From: Lepidurus packardi
Lineage: Eukaryota > Arthropoda > Branchiopoda > Notostraca > Triopsidae
Assembly: GCA_023053545.1 (NCBI GenBank)
Contig: JAKZAN010000002.1
Span: forward strand, 12,582,790 to 12,646,789
DNA length: 64,000 bases
Reading direction: 5' to 3'
The notes under the pieces are model-generated. The model was not told where the DNA came from. It searched no databases and was given only the letters and a program-made list of their open reading frames with translations. A program made the translations under genes and the position numbers. The stretch's first letter is position 1. Each line of letters begins with the position of its first letter. Of this stretch, positions 13,401 through 22,599 are shown in pieces.

Positions 13401-16218
13401 GGGATGCTGGACCTCTTAAAAAAACACATCTTCACTACCTTCATGACTAATCTCTTTGTAAGTTGCATTGTTGGCCTACTCGGGAGTTGTATAGCGTGGC
13501 TTATTGCATGCATTAAGCATTAGCACTGACTCATTTAGTATGCTGGAACAAAATTTGGCTTTTAGTGCTGACGTGGCAGACTCATTAAGCTCTTGACTCC
13601 TTTTCCTGTGTCGGATTTGACTTTGAAAGTTTCGCAGTATGTTTAATGCATGGCTTTAAGTTGGGCTTTGACTACAGTTTCTGAAATTATTTTTCTTTGA
13701 TTTAAAGAAGAAGAGTAAAAGCTTTGAGCTTGTGAAGAGAGACTGAGAGGCTAATTGTGATGCTTTTTTAGACTCCATTTTCTTCCATTTCGGAATCCAA
13801 GGAGGATTTTAGTGATCTCCCTCCTAACCAGAGACGGAAGAAACTCCAACAGAAGATTGATGAAATTAACGCTAAGATTGCACAAGAAACAGCCACACGG
13901 TAAAGGGCACTTTAGGGGAGTTTTCCCCCAATTTGAATAAGATAAAACTTAATAAGTATGCGCCTAAGAACTCGGCAGATGTTTCAAATGTTGCTCAAGC
14001 GAGTTGTTCTTGCAAGGTTTCTTAATGTTTATTATCATTTAAAAACAGGAAACACCAACTGAAATATCATTCAAGAGATGCCTTAATATAAGTAGAGTCT
14101 ACTTGTAACTATAAAGCTTACAAATTTGCAGCAATTTGTTTAAGAAGTGATTAAAAGTTGTATTGTTAGCCTATAAAGCGAAGGAATAGGCTTTTTGTAG
14201 CTGGTATTCCTAGCCGTTAGCATCAACTTGTTTTTGCAAGGTTTCTCAAAGTTTATAGTCATTAAAACTTGAAAACTCAACTGAAATGTCATTCAAGAGG
14301 TACACTAGTATAAGTAGAGTCTACGCCGTGATTATGGAGCTTTGAAAATCTGCAGTACTTTGTTTAAAAAGTGATTAAAAGTTGTGTTATTAGCCTATAA
14401 AGCGAAGGAATAGGCTTTTTTGTAGCTGGTATTCCTAGCCGTTAGCATCAACTTGTTTTTGCAAGGTTTCTCAATGTTTATTATCATTTAAAAACAGGAA
14501 AAACCAACTGAAATGTCATTCAAGAGGTACACTAGTATAAGTAAAGTCTACGTCGTAATTATGGAGCTTTGAAAATTTGCAGTACTTTGTTTAAAAAGTG
14601 ATTAAAAGTTGTGTTATTAGCCTATAAAGCGAAGGAATAAGCTTTTTGTAGCTGGTATTCCTAGCCGTTAGCATCAAGTTTCAAATCTTGTTTACAACAT
14701 TGCCGTGTCGTTAAATTATCTGAATTTGCTTAACTATTTATGTGCTGTTTTAGATTAACTTTGAGTAGTAAGTACTTAGACTTGACTTTTATTTTCAGTT
14801 AATTCTAAATTTCCTGTTTTAGGCTATTGTTACTATCTGTAAAGTTGTATTATGTTCTTAGTTTATATCGTGTGTTATTAGGAAAGCTCTGTACGATTGA
14901 AGTTCTATGCTAATTCTGTTTTATTTCCCAGGGATGGACTTATGAAAATGAAGGGAGTTTATGAGCAAAACCGAGCCTTGGGCGATCCTTTGTCTGTAGA
15001 AGGTCAATTAGCTGAAAGTGGGCAGCGTTTGGATCGCCTGCGTTTGGAGTTCCACAAATTCCAAGTGTATCTCGACGAAGCAGAAGGTCGTGGTCTGCCC
15101 ACGCCCATTTCGTCTCCTAATCAGAGTATCCACACATCCTCCAAGCGGATGAACGGGTCAGCCAAGATGAAATCCATGATTCGACGAAACAGCGGATCAG
15201 ACGAATCGTTGAGTCGAAGTGCCTCCGATTCTAGCGTTGCAAAACCATCAGCTCCTGGAACTCCGCAACCCTCACATGGGTAAAAACTAACCGCAAAAAG
15301 CTTACAAATTTAAAACTAGTATTGTTAATTTTTACTAATTTTACTGATCGGCTGTTGTCCGTTTCACTTTGGGGCTAGGTCCTCGCACAGTCCAGAATCG
15401 GGTCTTGGATTGTCACATACAAGCCTGCAAGACTCGGAACCAGACCATGAAGACCCTCACCAACGACGCTCCTCGAACGCTTACTCGCATAATGGCCAAG
15501 ATAAACTGTACTGTAACACAGACTTGGAAGAAGAAGAAGTTGACGCTACCAACGGCGACTTTGACGTCGATTTGCTGCCCGTACTTGGCATGTGTAAAGC
15601 CATGTACCAGTTTGAAGGTATTTTCAGAGTTTTTGTCATAAGATGCACAGATTGCGAAGCATTTCTTCGGTACAGAAGAGTATTCTACTAAGATAGAAGA
15701 GTATTCAATTTCTACTAAGATAGTTTCAGTACCTTTAGAGATTTTGCAAGATTTTTCATGTGTTTTTCAAGCTTTAATAGATAGAACTAAATAAGTTAAT
15801 AAGAATCATTCGTATAGCGTCTTCTTTGTAAATTAAAAGTATAACAACAATAATATAATGAAGGAAAATATTCATATAAACTATTTGGCAACTTTGTAAA
15901 CAAAGGTTATGACCCGCGGCTAGGAATGCGAGCTATGAAAACCTCTTTCTGTCGTTTATAGGCTAGATACATAGATTTCTTATATCTAGTAGTAAAATGA
16001 GTTGATTAATTGGATTAAAATGAGTAATTGGATGTTTTTCTGATTGATTTTTTGCAGCTCAAAGTGAAGGCTCTATTCCTATGCACGAAGGCGAAGAATT
16101 GTACGTTATTGAAGTGGATCAAGGCGACGGCTGGACGCGGGTTCGACGCATGTCCGAACATGAAGAAGGATTTGTACCTACGTCGTATATCGAATGCACA
16201 CTCTATAATAACTGCTGA
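1487..16218 (+). CDS. Cip4: Cip4/Toca-1/FNBP1-family F-BAR, HR1 and SH3 domain protein
   Basis: Ten coding exons: 1487-1510, 7529-7644, 8054-8104, 11821-11968, 12373-12816, 12932-13177, 13772-13899, 14932-15279, 15379-15617 and 16058-16218, giving 634 residues with consistent phases. Exon 1 encodes MSWGTELW, identical to the start of vertebrate FNBP1, which fixes the start. Residues 1 to about 285 form the F-BAR domain ([38 protein letters not shown], then a coiled coil and [11 protein letters not shown]). Residues of about 350-440 form the HR1 (Cdc42-binding) domain with [20 protein letters not shown] Ser-rich linker follows. The SH3 domain covers about 570-630 ([26 protein letters not shown]). 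Family members sense membrane curvature and link Cdc42 to WASP/Arp2/3 actin assembly in endocytosis at the plasma membrane. Intron 1 is 6 kb and repeat-rich. Exon 2 uses a weak donor, GTTCGT, chosen because the downstream GTAAAT would break the conserved sequence. Confidence 0.95.
2275..2560. repeat. Five spaced copies of a TTCATTGTTG motif in Cip4 intron 1
   Basis: Close variants of TTCATTGTTG recur at about 2278, 2330, 2389, 2469 and 2550, separated by 52 to 81 bases of otherwise poorly related sequence. It lies immediately upstream of the GCCGGAGTAA array. Function unknown. Confidence 0.5.
2700..2985. repeat. Degenerate minisatellite, about 80-bp unit, core AAGCCGGAGTAATGCGAC
   Basis: The core AAGCCGGAGTAATGCGAC begins four units at about 2704, 2785, 2870 and 2949, the last two more diverged. 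The first two units also share GGTTAGGTTACTCC and a CTCGGTT...CTCAACT stretch. The core recurs in a second array at 6198-6760 in the same intron, so the two arrays are related. No open frame of interest is supported. Confidence 0.7.
2986..5300. other. Cip4 intron 1, unassigned sequence
   Basis: No conserved coding exon, RNA gene or clear transposon was found in this part of the 6-kb first intron. At 3484-3560 there is an AT-rich stretch built from repeats of TTTTCAAAACTTTGAAAAATC and its complement that could fold back. Short open frames here have no recognisable domains. Confidence 0.5.
5305..5450. repeat. Dispersed repeat, copy 1 (second copy at 12073-12205)
   Basis: The segment contains ACCCTAGCTCCCGCTA, then GAACGCGCATGGCTTCTACG, GATAACTTT and CTCGATTTGCATG in the same order and spacing as the segment at 12073-12205 in intron 4 of the same gene. 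Order and spacing over about 130 bp indicate common descent, probably an old short interspersed or non-autonomous element. No terminal repeats were identified. Confidence 0.65.
6198..6765. repeat. Minisatellite array, about 115-bp unit, five copies
   Basis: Units begin with AAAAAACGTTCGA at about 6198, 6311, 6426, 6541 and 6656. Each carries TTGTCCCTGCCTTCC, TTTCAATCCCCGTTAGGGCA, GCCAGGCCGGAGTAACGCG and CCAGCGTCCACTGA. The middle units differ by only a few bases, so amplification is recent; the first and last are more diverged. The GCCGGAGTAACGCG core is shared with the array at 2700-2985. Confidence 0.85.
7086..7105. repeat. Poly-T tract in Cip4 intron 1
   Basis: A run of about 19 T. It could be the remnant of a poly-A tail of a minus-strand retroposed sequence, but no retroposon body or target duplication was identified beside it. 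Confidence 0.5.
9056..9640. repeat. Tandem array, 110-145 bp unit, five copies, Cip4 intron 3
   Basis: The block GGAAAATGRATWGGAGAAAGG followed by ATCACAGCGTTGCCTTTGCA, TATGTAGGCTCCATA and AAAGCCCAAGATTT recurs at about 9063, 9183, 9318, 9462 and 9572. Between blocks is a variable T-rich stretch that accounts for the unit-length differences. The last copy is shortened. Open frames over this region are low-complexity and not credible genes. Confidence 0.85.
9641..11350. other. Cip4 intron 3, unassigned sequence
   Basis: This holds a G homopolymer of about ten bases after a poly-A run (near 9685-9705), a purine-rich GAA/AAGAAG stretch (9995-10040) and otherwise featureless AT-rich sequence. 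No exon fitting the Cip4 protein is missing, and no RNA gene or transposon ends were recognised. Confidence 0.45.
12073..12205. repeat. Dispersed repeat, copy 2 (first copy at 5305-5450)
   Basis: Shares ATGAACGCGCATGGCTTCTG, GCGCATAA, AGGATAACTTTGTAACCA and CTCGATTTGCATGAA with the intron 1 copy, in the same orientation. Located in intron 4 of the Cip4 gene. Confidence 0.65.
14010..14690. repeat. Tandem array, about 228-bp unit, three copies, Cip4 intron 7
   Basis: The segment TAGCCTATAAAGCGAAGGAA...GTATTCCTAGCCGTTAGCAT recurs at about 14169, 14392 and 14621. Each is preceded by a copy of TTGCAAGGTTTCT, TTCAAGAGRTRC, ATAAGTAGAGTCTAC and GTGATTAAAAGTTGT. Copies 2 and 3 are nearly identical and the first is more diverged. 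A partial inverted copy lies in intron 9 of the same gene (15912-15968). Confidence 0.85.
15912..15968. repeat. Inverted partial copy of the intron 7 repeat, Cip4 intron 9
   Basis: Read on the minus strand this segment gives TAGCCTATAAACGACAGAAA...CGCATTCCTAGCCGC, matching the 14169 unit at both ends (TAGCCTATAAA and TTCCTAGCCG identical) with about three quarters identity overall. It is opposite in orientation to the intron 7 array. Confidence 0.7.
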
Positions 16219-16985
16219 ACAAAACAAAAGAAACATTTAGTTGGGTCAATTGGCCCACCCTAAAAGTATTGACAGAAGGATATACTCTGCATATGAATTT
16301 TAAATAAGAAGAAAAAAAGTGAAACGCAATCTGGTGTCTTTGTTTGTGTCTTGCCAAGATATTTTCCGCTTCATTGCTGTTCACAATCTGCAGGCATTGT
16401 TGGCTGCCTGGGGGGGGGGATGAAAGTTGAAAAGTATTGGAATGAATTTTGAGGTTCTGAATTTGGCTTGTCTGTTTACATTTATTTCTGCTTATTTTTT
16501 AAGTACTGTATGGGGCTCAAATGTGTTTTTTCTAATATTTTTTTTTCTTTAAGCTTGATTACAATCATGTACAGTACCGTTTCCTGGCATGTTTCTTTCC
16601 CCCGTATGCCCGCCACGTCTAATGTGCAATTCAAAAGATGGCCGATACCGCAGTCAAAGAGTTTTCGAAGGAAAAATCGGAAGTTTTGTATTAAAAGAAT
16701 TCGTGATGGTGACGTTGTGGTGTCCTTTAACCCTTCTCTTTTTCCAAGTTTCTCTCCTGCAAGCCTTTGCTTTTTGTTCTTGTCCCTAATTAGTAACGCA
16801 AGAAATCTGTGTACAGAACCTTTCCCTATTTCTCCCCCGTGTCACTTTCATTTATTATTACTGTCCGTTTCAAAAGTACGCTTCAAGGTAACAAAAGTAA
16901 TTCAAGGATTTTTAATACAAAAAGTTTTATTTAAAGGAAAAGCCAACAGCAATGCAGTTTACAAACAAGGATACGAATATCTTCC
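16219..16985. other. Convergent intergenic region between Cip4 and LSm2
   Basis: Contains the 3' UTRs of the two convergent genes. A run of nine or ten G lies near 16411. An open plus-strand frame of about 200 codons here is T-rich, lacks a domain and runs across the last LSm2 exon on the other strand, so it is not taken as a gene. Confidence 0.6.
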
Positions 16986-17531
16986 TCATTGTTGCTTATT
17001 TTGCTGGGATTCCTTCCTGGCGGCGTCTTGCAGCAATTGCGTATCGATTTCTTCAGCGGGAAGCTGAACGTACCGTACTACTGAGCCTCGGATGAAGCAA
17101 TTTTTGACAGAAATCTACGTACAAAACGAAGTTTTTAGTGTTATTCATCTTGTTTATCGTTCTCTGGATTGATATTTATGTTTTCCAGCTCATTTTGCTC
17201 GATTCTAAGAGATATTATATATGATATACCATGTGGGGGAACTTGTCGGGGTCTGTGACGCTAATATCTGTCAATTTGATGTTTAGGTACTGGTCTACCG
17301 AGTGAAGAGTACCGCATATACTGTGAAAAGGTAAACGTATCAGATATTAAGACGTTTGGATGGATTGGCAAGTTACCTGAGGTCGTTTTTTAACTCCACA
17401 ACGACGTCTTTTCCGACCAAGGATTTGAAAAAGGAGTAGAATAACTGGGGAAATAAATAGAACAATAAACATAATTGTATATTAAAAGGTACAGATTAAA
17501 GGAAGTTATTTAGGAAGACAAACTTTACCAT
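16986..17531 (-). CDS. LSm2: U6 snRNA-associated Sm-like protein LSm2
   Basis: Four coding exons on the minus strand: 17531-17529 (ATG only), 17444-17377, 17320-17230 and 17114-16986, with GT-AG junctions and phases 0, 2 and 0. The 96-residue product reads LFYSFFKSLVGKDVVVELKN, then SVDQYLNIKLTDISVTDP and NCFIRGSVVRYVQLPAEEID, nearly identical to animal LSm2 (about 95 aa). Both Sm motifs are visible: Sm1 includes the L-x-N-D turn and VDQYLN, and Sm2 includes the IRG triad of the RNA-binding loop. LSm2 is a core subunit of the nuclear LSm2-8 ring, which binds the U6 3' oligo-U tail, and of the cytoplasmic LSm1-7 ring of mRNA decapping. The gene is convergent with Cip4. The start is fixed because exon 2 begins directly at the conserved second residue. 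Confidence 0.96.
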
Positions 17532-18281
17532 TTTGGTGTTTAATTTGAGTGATTGACGGTTAAATGTGATCCGATTTTGGCAGGTTTGTTTTGGTTATCG
17601 TAGCATGCGCGTATATCGGTCTTGATGCCTAAACAGCTTTAAGACTAACGACATAGATGGCGTAAGCTTCCCCTTTTCAAGATTTATTAAAAAGCATCTG
17701 TTGGTAGGATTTGTACACATTTTTATGTCGACCGTATTTGATTTGGGGCTCATTTTATTTCGGCCCTTGCTGCAAGTTTTAATTGTGAATAACTGCGTTT
17801 TTACATAAGTGAAGAAAGTTTTTTGATTATATGTGAAGGAAAGCGTTGATTGATACCATCCAGCTAGGAACTCATGAGTGAGTATCTTTAATTACGAATT
17901 ATTTTTTATTCGCCATTTTTCTCATTTCACGTGACGCCATTTCGAACGAATTCTACTCTATATAAGAGAAACTAATCGATAAATCAGATCAGTTTATATC
18001 ATTGGAAATTGATTTGCTGTTGAAAATTCGTAGCTTTCATGTGAATCATTCCAGTTGGTCTAAAAAAGGATTTTTACAGTTTGGATTTAAAGATTGGTTA
18101 GTGTTACTTTGGGTTAACGTTTCATTAATGATTGCTATGTTTGAATTATTTGAGACTATTTTACGCGTTTCCTTCTTAGCTACCAATGAAATAGATTCTA
18201 AGCTTACTGACAATAAATATTGTATTTAAGTTCTCGCACACGCATTCAGACCATCGCACAGAAATATTCGTTTGCGGGTTC
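17532..18281. other. Intergenic region between LSm2 and cuticle gene A
   Basis: Contains the LSm2 promoter side and the 3' flank of gene A. CTATATAAG at about 17959 is followed some 30 bases downstream by TCAGTT, a plausible plus-strand TATA-initiator pair without a recognisable gene. From about 18010 the sequence (GAAAATTCGTAG, TTTCATGTGAATCATT) is the start of the 3'-flank block repeated after other cuticle genes near 20050, 23390, 30750, 34600 and 42155. Confidence 0.5.
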
Positions 18282-18942
18282 TTAGTATTTGGCGGGTTGT
18301 TGGTAAGCGGGTTGGTAGGCGGGCTTGGCGTAGGAAGTAGTGGGAGTATACGCCTTGTAGTCACCAGAGTACTGGACATCAGCAACATAGCCGCTGTAGC
18401 CATCGACGTAGTAGTTGACGGTCTACGAAAAGAGAACGATTATGAGTCAAACTGAAGCGTCGAATGAAACCCAAAGATGTACCTGACGACGGCCATCGGG
18501 GAGTACGACGTAGTACGATCCCTTGGTGTTGTCACCGTTGCGGTTTTCTTGGTGTCCCATGTCTACGTAGTAGTCATCCTTGACGGCCCAGTCGAAGTTG
18601 TAGTAAGCTGGGGCATAGGATTCTTTGTAGGCCGGGGCAGAGTACGATGGAGCGGCGTAGGATTGCTTGTTGTACACGTCAACAGCGGAAGCAGCCGCGA
18701 TAAAGGCGAGGACCAAGAAGACCTGTTTTGAAATCAAAATTCGTTAAATTTTAGTTACATTGGTAAACAAACAAATCGTGTTAAAATTCAGTACTTGCAC
18801 CTTTACAAAGGTTCAGTTCAACCATAACTAAATCGTTAAATTACCAAAGTTACATTTAAAAATCAAAGGTACGTTGATTCCAACTTATTATTGAAGTGTA
18901 ATTTAACGTAAGAATTAAGAATAAGTAATCTTATACCTTCAT
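18282..18942 (-). CDS. RR-type cuticle protein A (chitin-binding)
   Basis: Exons 18942-18937 (Met-Lys), 18722-18483 and 18422-18282 give 128 residues. Residues 1-16 are a signal peptide (VFLVLAFIAAASA) for secretion from epidermal cells. A Tyr/Ala/Ser-rich spacer follows, then a Rebers-Riddiford chitin_bind_4 domain of about residues 43-100, with YNFDWAVKDD, GSYYVVLPDGRRQ and VNYYVDGYSGYVADVQY. The tail is Pro/Tyr/Ala-rich (YAKPAYQPAYQQPAKY). Domain spelling resembles RR-2 (hard cuticle) proteins, though Val replaces the usual Ala after the Tyr pair. The product would bind chitin in the exoskeleton. Same type as D, G and the 5' part of H. Confidence 0.93.
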
Positions 18943-18994
18943 GATTGTTCAGAAAATGTTTGCTTGCTTGTTGAATGAAGCTAAAGCTGTTGTG

Positions 18995-19027
18995 TACTGT
19001 TTCCCCAGTCTGCGCTCGGTACTTATA
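18995..19027 (-). promoter_or_regulatory. Core promoter of cuticle gene A
   Basis: Minus-strand TATAAGT (19027-19021) lies about 28 bases before an ACAGTA initiator (19000-18995), which lies about 55 bases before the ATG. The same pair recurs upstream of D, G and H. Confidence 0.65.
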
Positions 19028-19039
19028 CTCTCAAGAGAA

Positions 19040-20320
19040 ATTGTACTTCGTTTGTAACCAAACTCGCTTTACAGATTTTCCTACCACACCCGCTGCGTGC
19101 CCTCTTTTCGACTGCATATAAAAAAGGTGTGTGCTTTTTGTTTTTTCACTTGCTCTTGACCCTTATATAAACACTATAACGTGCCAATGATGGAGCGTTT
19201 TTGGTGCGCAGGTTGTACTTGTTACCTCTCAAATTCCCGCGTTGCAAGTACAGCAAGTGAAAGTGGTTCATGTCACGTCAACTTCTTTATATAAGTAAAA
19301 AAAATCTAGTCAGGCAGCATGTGTTGGGAATGGCGGTAGCAGAGCAAAAATGTTTGAAAGGCGAAAATGGTTTCACTTTTGAGCTAAGGATATTAGAAGC
19401 TTATCTTGTTGCTAAGAAATTGGCCGGTCACAAAACGTGTTACATTTTGAACAATATGTATAATCATAATTTCGTATTTTTATTAAAAAAAATTAACCAA
19501 TACTGGAATTTCTTCTTTATTTTTCGCCTTTTTAAACGACACACATTTGGGAAACTGGTCAGGTTAAGACGATCACGATAGATTTTGCTGAAGCCATTGA
19601 CAATTCAGATCTAGAGATCTTTGGCTTTACGGACGATTTCATGTTCGAAATATGGGGCGCAATTACGGATGCCAAAGCTGGAAGACTGTGGAAATAGCAG
19701 TGTCTAAATTAGCAAAGAGGTTTTTCTTGGTGACAAATTATAACACTTTGAAACCAAGAACTACAGGGTTTGTCCTTTTTCTCAACGAAGAGGGATTAGC
19801 GTCTCGATTAAAGGGCATTCAATAAAGAAATTAAAGACAATTAAAGACTATCAGAACCACATATTAGAATTAATTGAATTAATTGAAGATTAATTGAAGA
19901 TTATCAGTATAAAGTTTACACAGTATAAAGTTTAGCACGTGAAGATATCTATGCTATCCTACTGTGTAAACTTTAATACTGTGATCAAAACTAAATACGA
20001 AATTCCATATTAATAAAGAAGAGCCCTTGACATAACATGGTAGTTGCTTATTGAAAATTCGTACGTTTCATGTAAATCATTTCAATTGGTCTAGAGAAGG
20101 ATGCTAGTTTTACCGTTTCGTAGTTTAAATATAGGTTAATGTTATTTTGGGGTAACGTTTCTGATTAACGTTAACTTACGTACTCATGATCTTAGGATCT
20201 TACGTACTTCCATCTTCGCTAGACAGGAAATTGGTTTCAAGCTTATTGACGATAAATATTGTATTTGAGTTCTCACACACGCAATCAGACCATCGCACAG
20301 AAATATCCGTTTTCGGGTTC
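19040..20320. repeat. Duplicated spacer block between A-type and B-type genes (copy 1)
   Basis: This stretch has no supported gene. It is closely similar to 24420-25324 plus 30683-31024 (split by the gypsy element) and to 41190-42411. Shared landmarks are GCAGCATGTGTTGGGAATGG, GCAGAGCAAAAATGTTTG, AATTCAGATCTAGAG and TTACGGACGATTTCATGTTC. Here the sequence TTTAATACTGTGATCAAAAC (about 19968-19987) is the unoccupied paralogue of the gypsy insertion site. Confidence 0.8.
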
Positions 20321-20827
20321 TTAGTATTTGGCGGGTTGTTGGTAAGCGGGTTGGTAGGCGGGTTTGGCGTAAGAAGTAGTAGGGGCATACGCCTTGTAGT
20401 CACCAGAGTACTGGACATCAGCAACATAGCCGCTGTAGCCATCGACGTAGTAGTTGACAGTCTAAGAAAAGAGGACAATTATAAGTCAAACTGACGCGTC
20501 GAATGAAACCCAAAGATGTACCTGACGACGGCCATCGGGGAGTACGACGTAGTAAGATCCCTTGGTGTTGTCACCGTTGCGGTTTTCTTGGTGTCCCATG
20601 TCTACGTAGTAGTCATCCTTGACGGCCCAGTCGAAGTTGTAGTAAGCTGGAGCATAGGATTCTTTGTAGGCCGGGGCAGAGTACGACGGAGCAGAGTAGG
20701 ATTGCTTGTTGTACACGTCAACAGCGGAAGCAGCCGCAATAAAAGCGAGGACCAAGAAGACCTTTTTTTTGGAATGCAAAATAATAATTAGCCCTGGACT
20801 CTTTCTAACTATAACTCTTACCTTCAT
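20321..20827 (-). CDS. RR-type cuticle protein B (chitin-binding)
   Basis: Exons 20827-20822, 20761-20522 and 20461-20321 give 128 residues. The signal peptide and RR domain are as in gene A; the tail differs slightly (AYAPTTSYAKPAYQPAYQQPAKY). Intron 1 is only 60 bp, against about 215 bp in A, D, G and H. Its acceptor is AAAAAAAAG with no pyrimidine tract, shared in weaker form by gene E. Upstream sequence differs from the A type but matches E, so B and E form one subtype. Confidence 0.92.
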
Positions 20828-20912
20828 GTTTGGTTTCGGGAGTATGTTTCCTTGCAATGCTGACTGGATGAAGCTAGAAGTTGTTGTGTATCGTTTAGAA
20901 CAGAAATTCGGG

Positions 20913-20920
20913 TATTTATA
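20913..20920 (-). promoter_or_regulatory. TATA box of cuticle gene B
   Basis: Minus-strand TATAAATA, about 90 bases before the ATG, at the same place as in gene E. Confidence 0.6.
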
Positions 20921-20929
20921 GGTGGTTTG

Positions 20930-21967
20930 AGAGGCTGGGTTTATAACACTCAGTAAGATACAAAACCATACGGTTACGTTCACAAGAAACGTACCACACC
21001 CGCTCCCTGGGCCAACCTTGGTACATAAAAACAATGTTCACTGTTGCTTTCTTTGAGTTTGACACGCATAACTAGTTATGGTTAGGACAACTGAATAAAA
21101 ACTTGCTTTTTGGAGCTGAATTGCCCTGGCGAAAGTGATTCTCCGTTATACAACACAATATGCTCTATGATCCATAATAACGGTCAACAGCTTCTTATGG
21201 TTTATAACCATTAATTCAATGTGATTAAGCTGTGATAAATAGTGTAGTATTGGGTATAAACTACGTATACAATAAAGATATATTTTTTCTGATTAACTTC
21301 TCTAATCTAATGGTTAGAGTTGTTAAGTTGTAGTACTACTTATTTTGAATGTTTAAATTAAGTAGATTCAAAAAAATTAATTGCTAGTTCTCAGGTTAGG
21401 TCTGATTTTATCCTTTATATTTTTATTTAATTATTTGTATGTTTATTAATTGCATTCTTATTATTTGTATCATAAACTTTCCAATGGAGTAAAACGTTAT
21501 GCTGACATGAAAAGAACCTTTAATATAGTTGTTAAAGAACCTCAATTATGCTATGGAGTGTTGGTAAAAATTTCATTCTTAATAAGAAAATATGATCTTG
21601 CGTACGTCATAAACGCGTTATAGCGTCGTGTTGAAGTACAATAAACGACTTGAAACGACAATAAACGAACCTTCTGGGTCACGTTTGAAAACAGTTAATC
21701 CAATTATATATTGGACGAAAACAGCTGTTTTCTCCCGATGGTAAATGTTTTTTGAGTAATTATTTGGAATTACAACATCACGTACTCTTTTCCCTACTAT
21801 ATGGATGAATAGGGAACCAATAGAAACGTAATAAAAAAAAGCCAAAACAACTTCAGTTTTGTGATATTAAAATGGTGTATTTATCTTTGTAAAACTTCTC
21901 AAACATAGGTGGATTTTTTAAGCAATAATATTAACAGAGAGACGAAATAGAAAATCCTTTCAGTTTC
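20930..21967. repeat. Spacer block between B and C (copy 1 of block Q)
   Basis: No gene supported. The block matches 31915-32980 (between E and F) through shared stretches such as ACGGTTACGTTCACA, GGCCAACCTTGGTA, TAAACGCGTTATAGCGTCGT and TTATTTGGAATTA. Its right end (about 21480-21840) also matches 43600-43930 downstream of gene I. The last 100 bp before gene C, with GTGTATTTATCTTTGTAAAA and AACAGAGAGACGAAATAG, is a conserved 3' flank of C and F. Confidence 0.75.
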
Positions 21968-22490
21968 TTAGTATTGGGCGGATTTGTAACCGGGTTGGGC
22001 ATAAGTATTGGCTTTGTATTCTCCAGAGTGCTGGACTTCAGCAACGTAGCCGCTGTAGCCATCGACGTAGTAGTTGACAGTCTACGAAAAGAAAACGATT
22101 ATGAGTCAAACTGAAGCGTCGAATGAAACCCAAAGATGTACCTGACGACGGCCATCGGGGAGTACGACGTAGTACGACCCCTTGGTGTTGTCACCGTTGC
22201 GGTTTTCTTGGTGTCCCATATCGACGTAGTAGTCATCCTTGACGGCCCAGTCAAAGTGGTACTTGGCTGGTCCATACGATTCTTTGTAGTCTGAGCCCGA
22301 GTACGACGGAGCCGAGTACGACGGAGAGCCGTGGGATTGCTTGTTGTACACGTTAACGGCGGTGGCGGCCGCAACTAAAGCGAGGACCAAGATGATCTAG
22401 TATGTCGGAAATTTGAAAAGAAATTGAAAGAAATTTGATTTAAATTGTAGGTCTTGTAACATTAGTTAACAGAGTCCTACTTACCTTCAT
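21968..22490 (-). CDS. RR-type cuticle protein C (chitin-binding)
   Basis: Exons 22490-22485, 22396-22142 and 22081-21968 give 124 residues. The signal peptide is IILVLALVAAATAV. The spacer is Ser/Gly-richer than in A (SHGSPSYSAPSYSGSDY). The RR domain is nearly identical (YHFDWAVKDDYYVDMGHQEN, then VNYYVDGYSGYVAEVQH). The tail is NTYAQPGYKSAQY, without the PAYQP repeats. Paired with gene F, almost identical in coding and flanking sequence. Confidence 0.92.
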
Positions 22491-22552
22491 GATTATTGAA
22501 TGTTATTTTTTTTGCTTCTGATGCTTACTGGATGTAGCTAGAAGCTGTTGTG

Positions 22553-22584
22553 TACTGTTTCCATCTGAAGTTCCCATATATATA
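22553..22584 (-). promoter_or_regulatory. Core promoter of cuticle gene C
   Basis: Minus-strand TATATATA (22584-22576) precedes an ACAGTA initiator (22558-22553) about 63 bases before the ATG. Confidence 0.6.
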
Positions 22585-22599
22585 GCTAAGAGAAAGGCT

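Noticed and set aside
16468-17067. 199-codon plus-strand open frame downstream of Cip4
   Set aside because: T-rich low-complexity product; its 3' part is antisense to the last exon of LSm2, which is clearly the coding strand.
18477-18731. Plus-strand open frame of about 84 codons opposite exon 2 of cuticle gene A, repeated opposite D, E, G, H and others
   Set aside because: It is conserved only because it is antisense to the strongly conserved RR exon. It has no signal, domain or splice context of its own.
22099-22374. Arg/Thr/Pro-rich minus-strand frame overlapping gene C exon 2 (also at 33112-33387)
   Set aside because: Shifted-frame shadow of the real cuticle exon; composition follows from the Tyr/Ser codons of the true frame.
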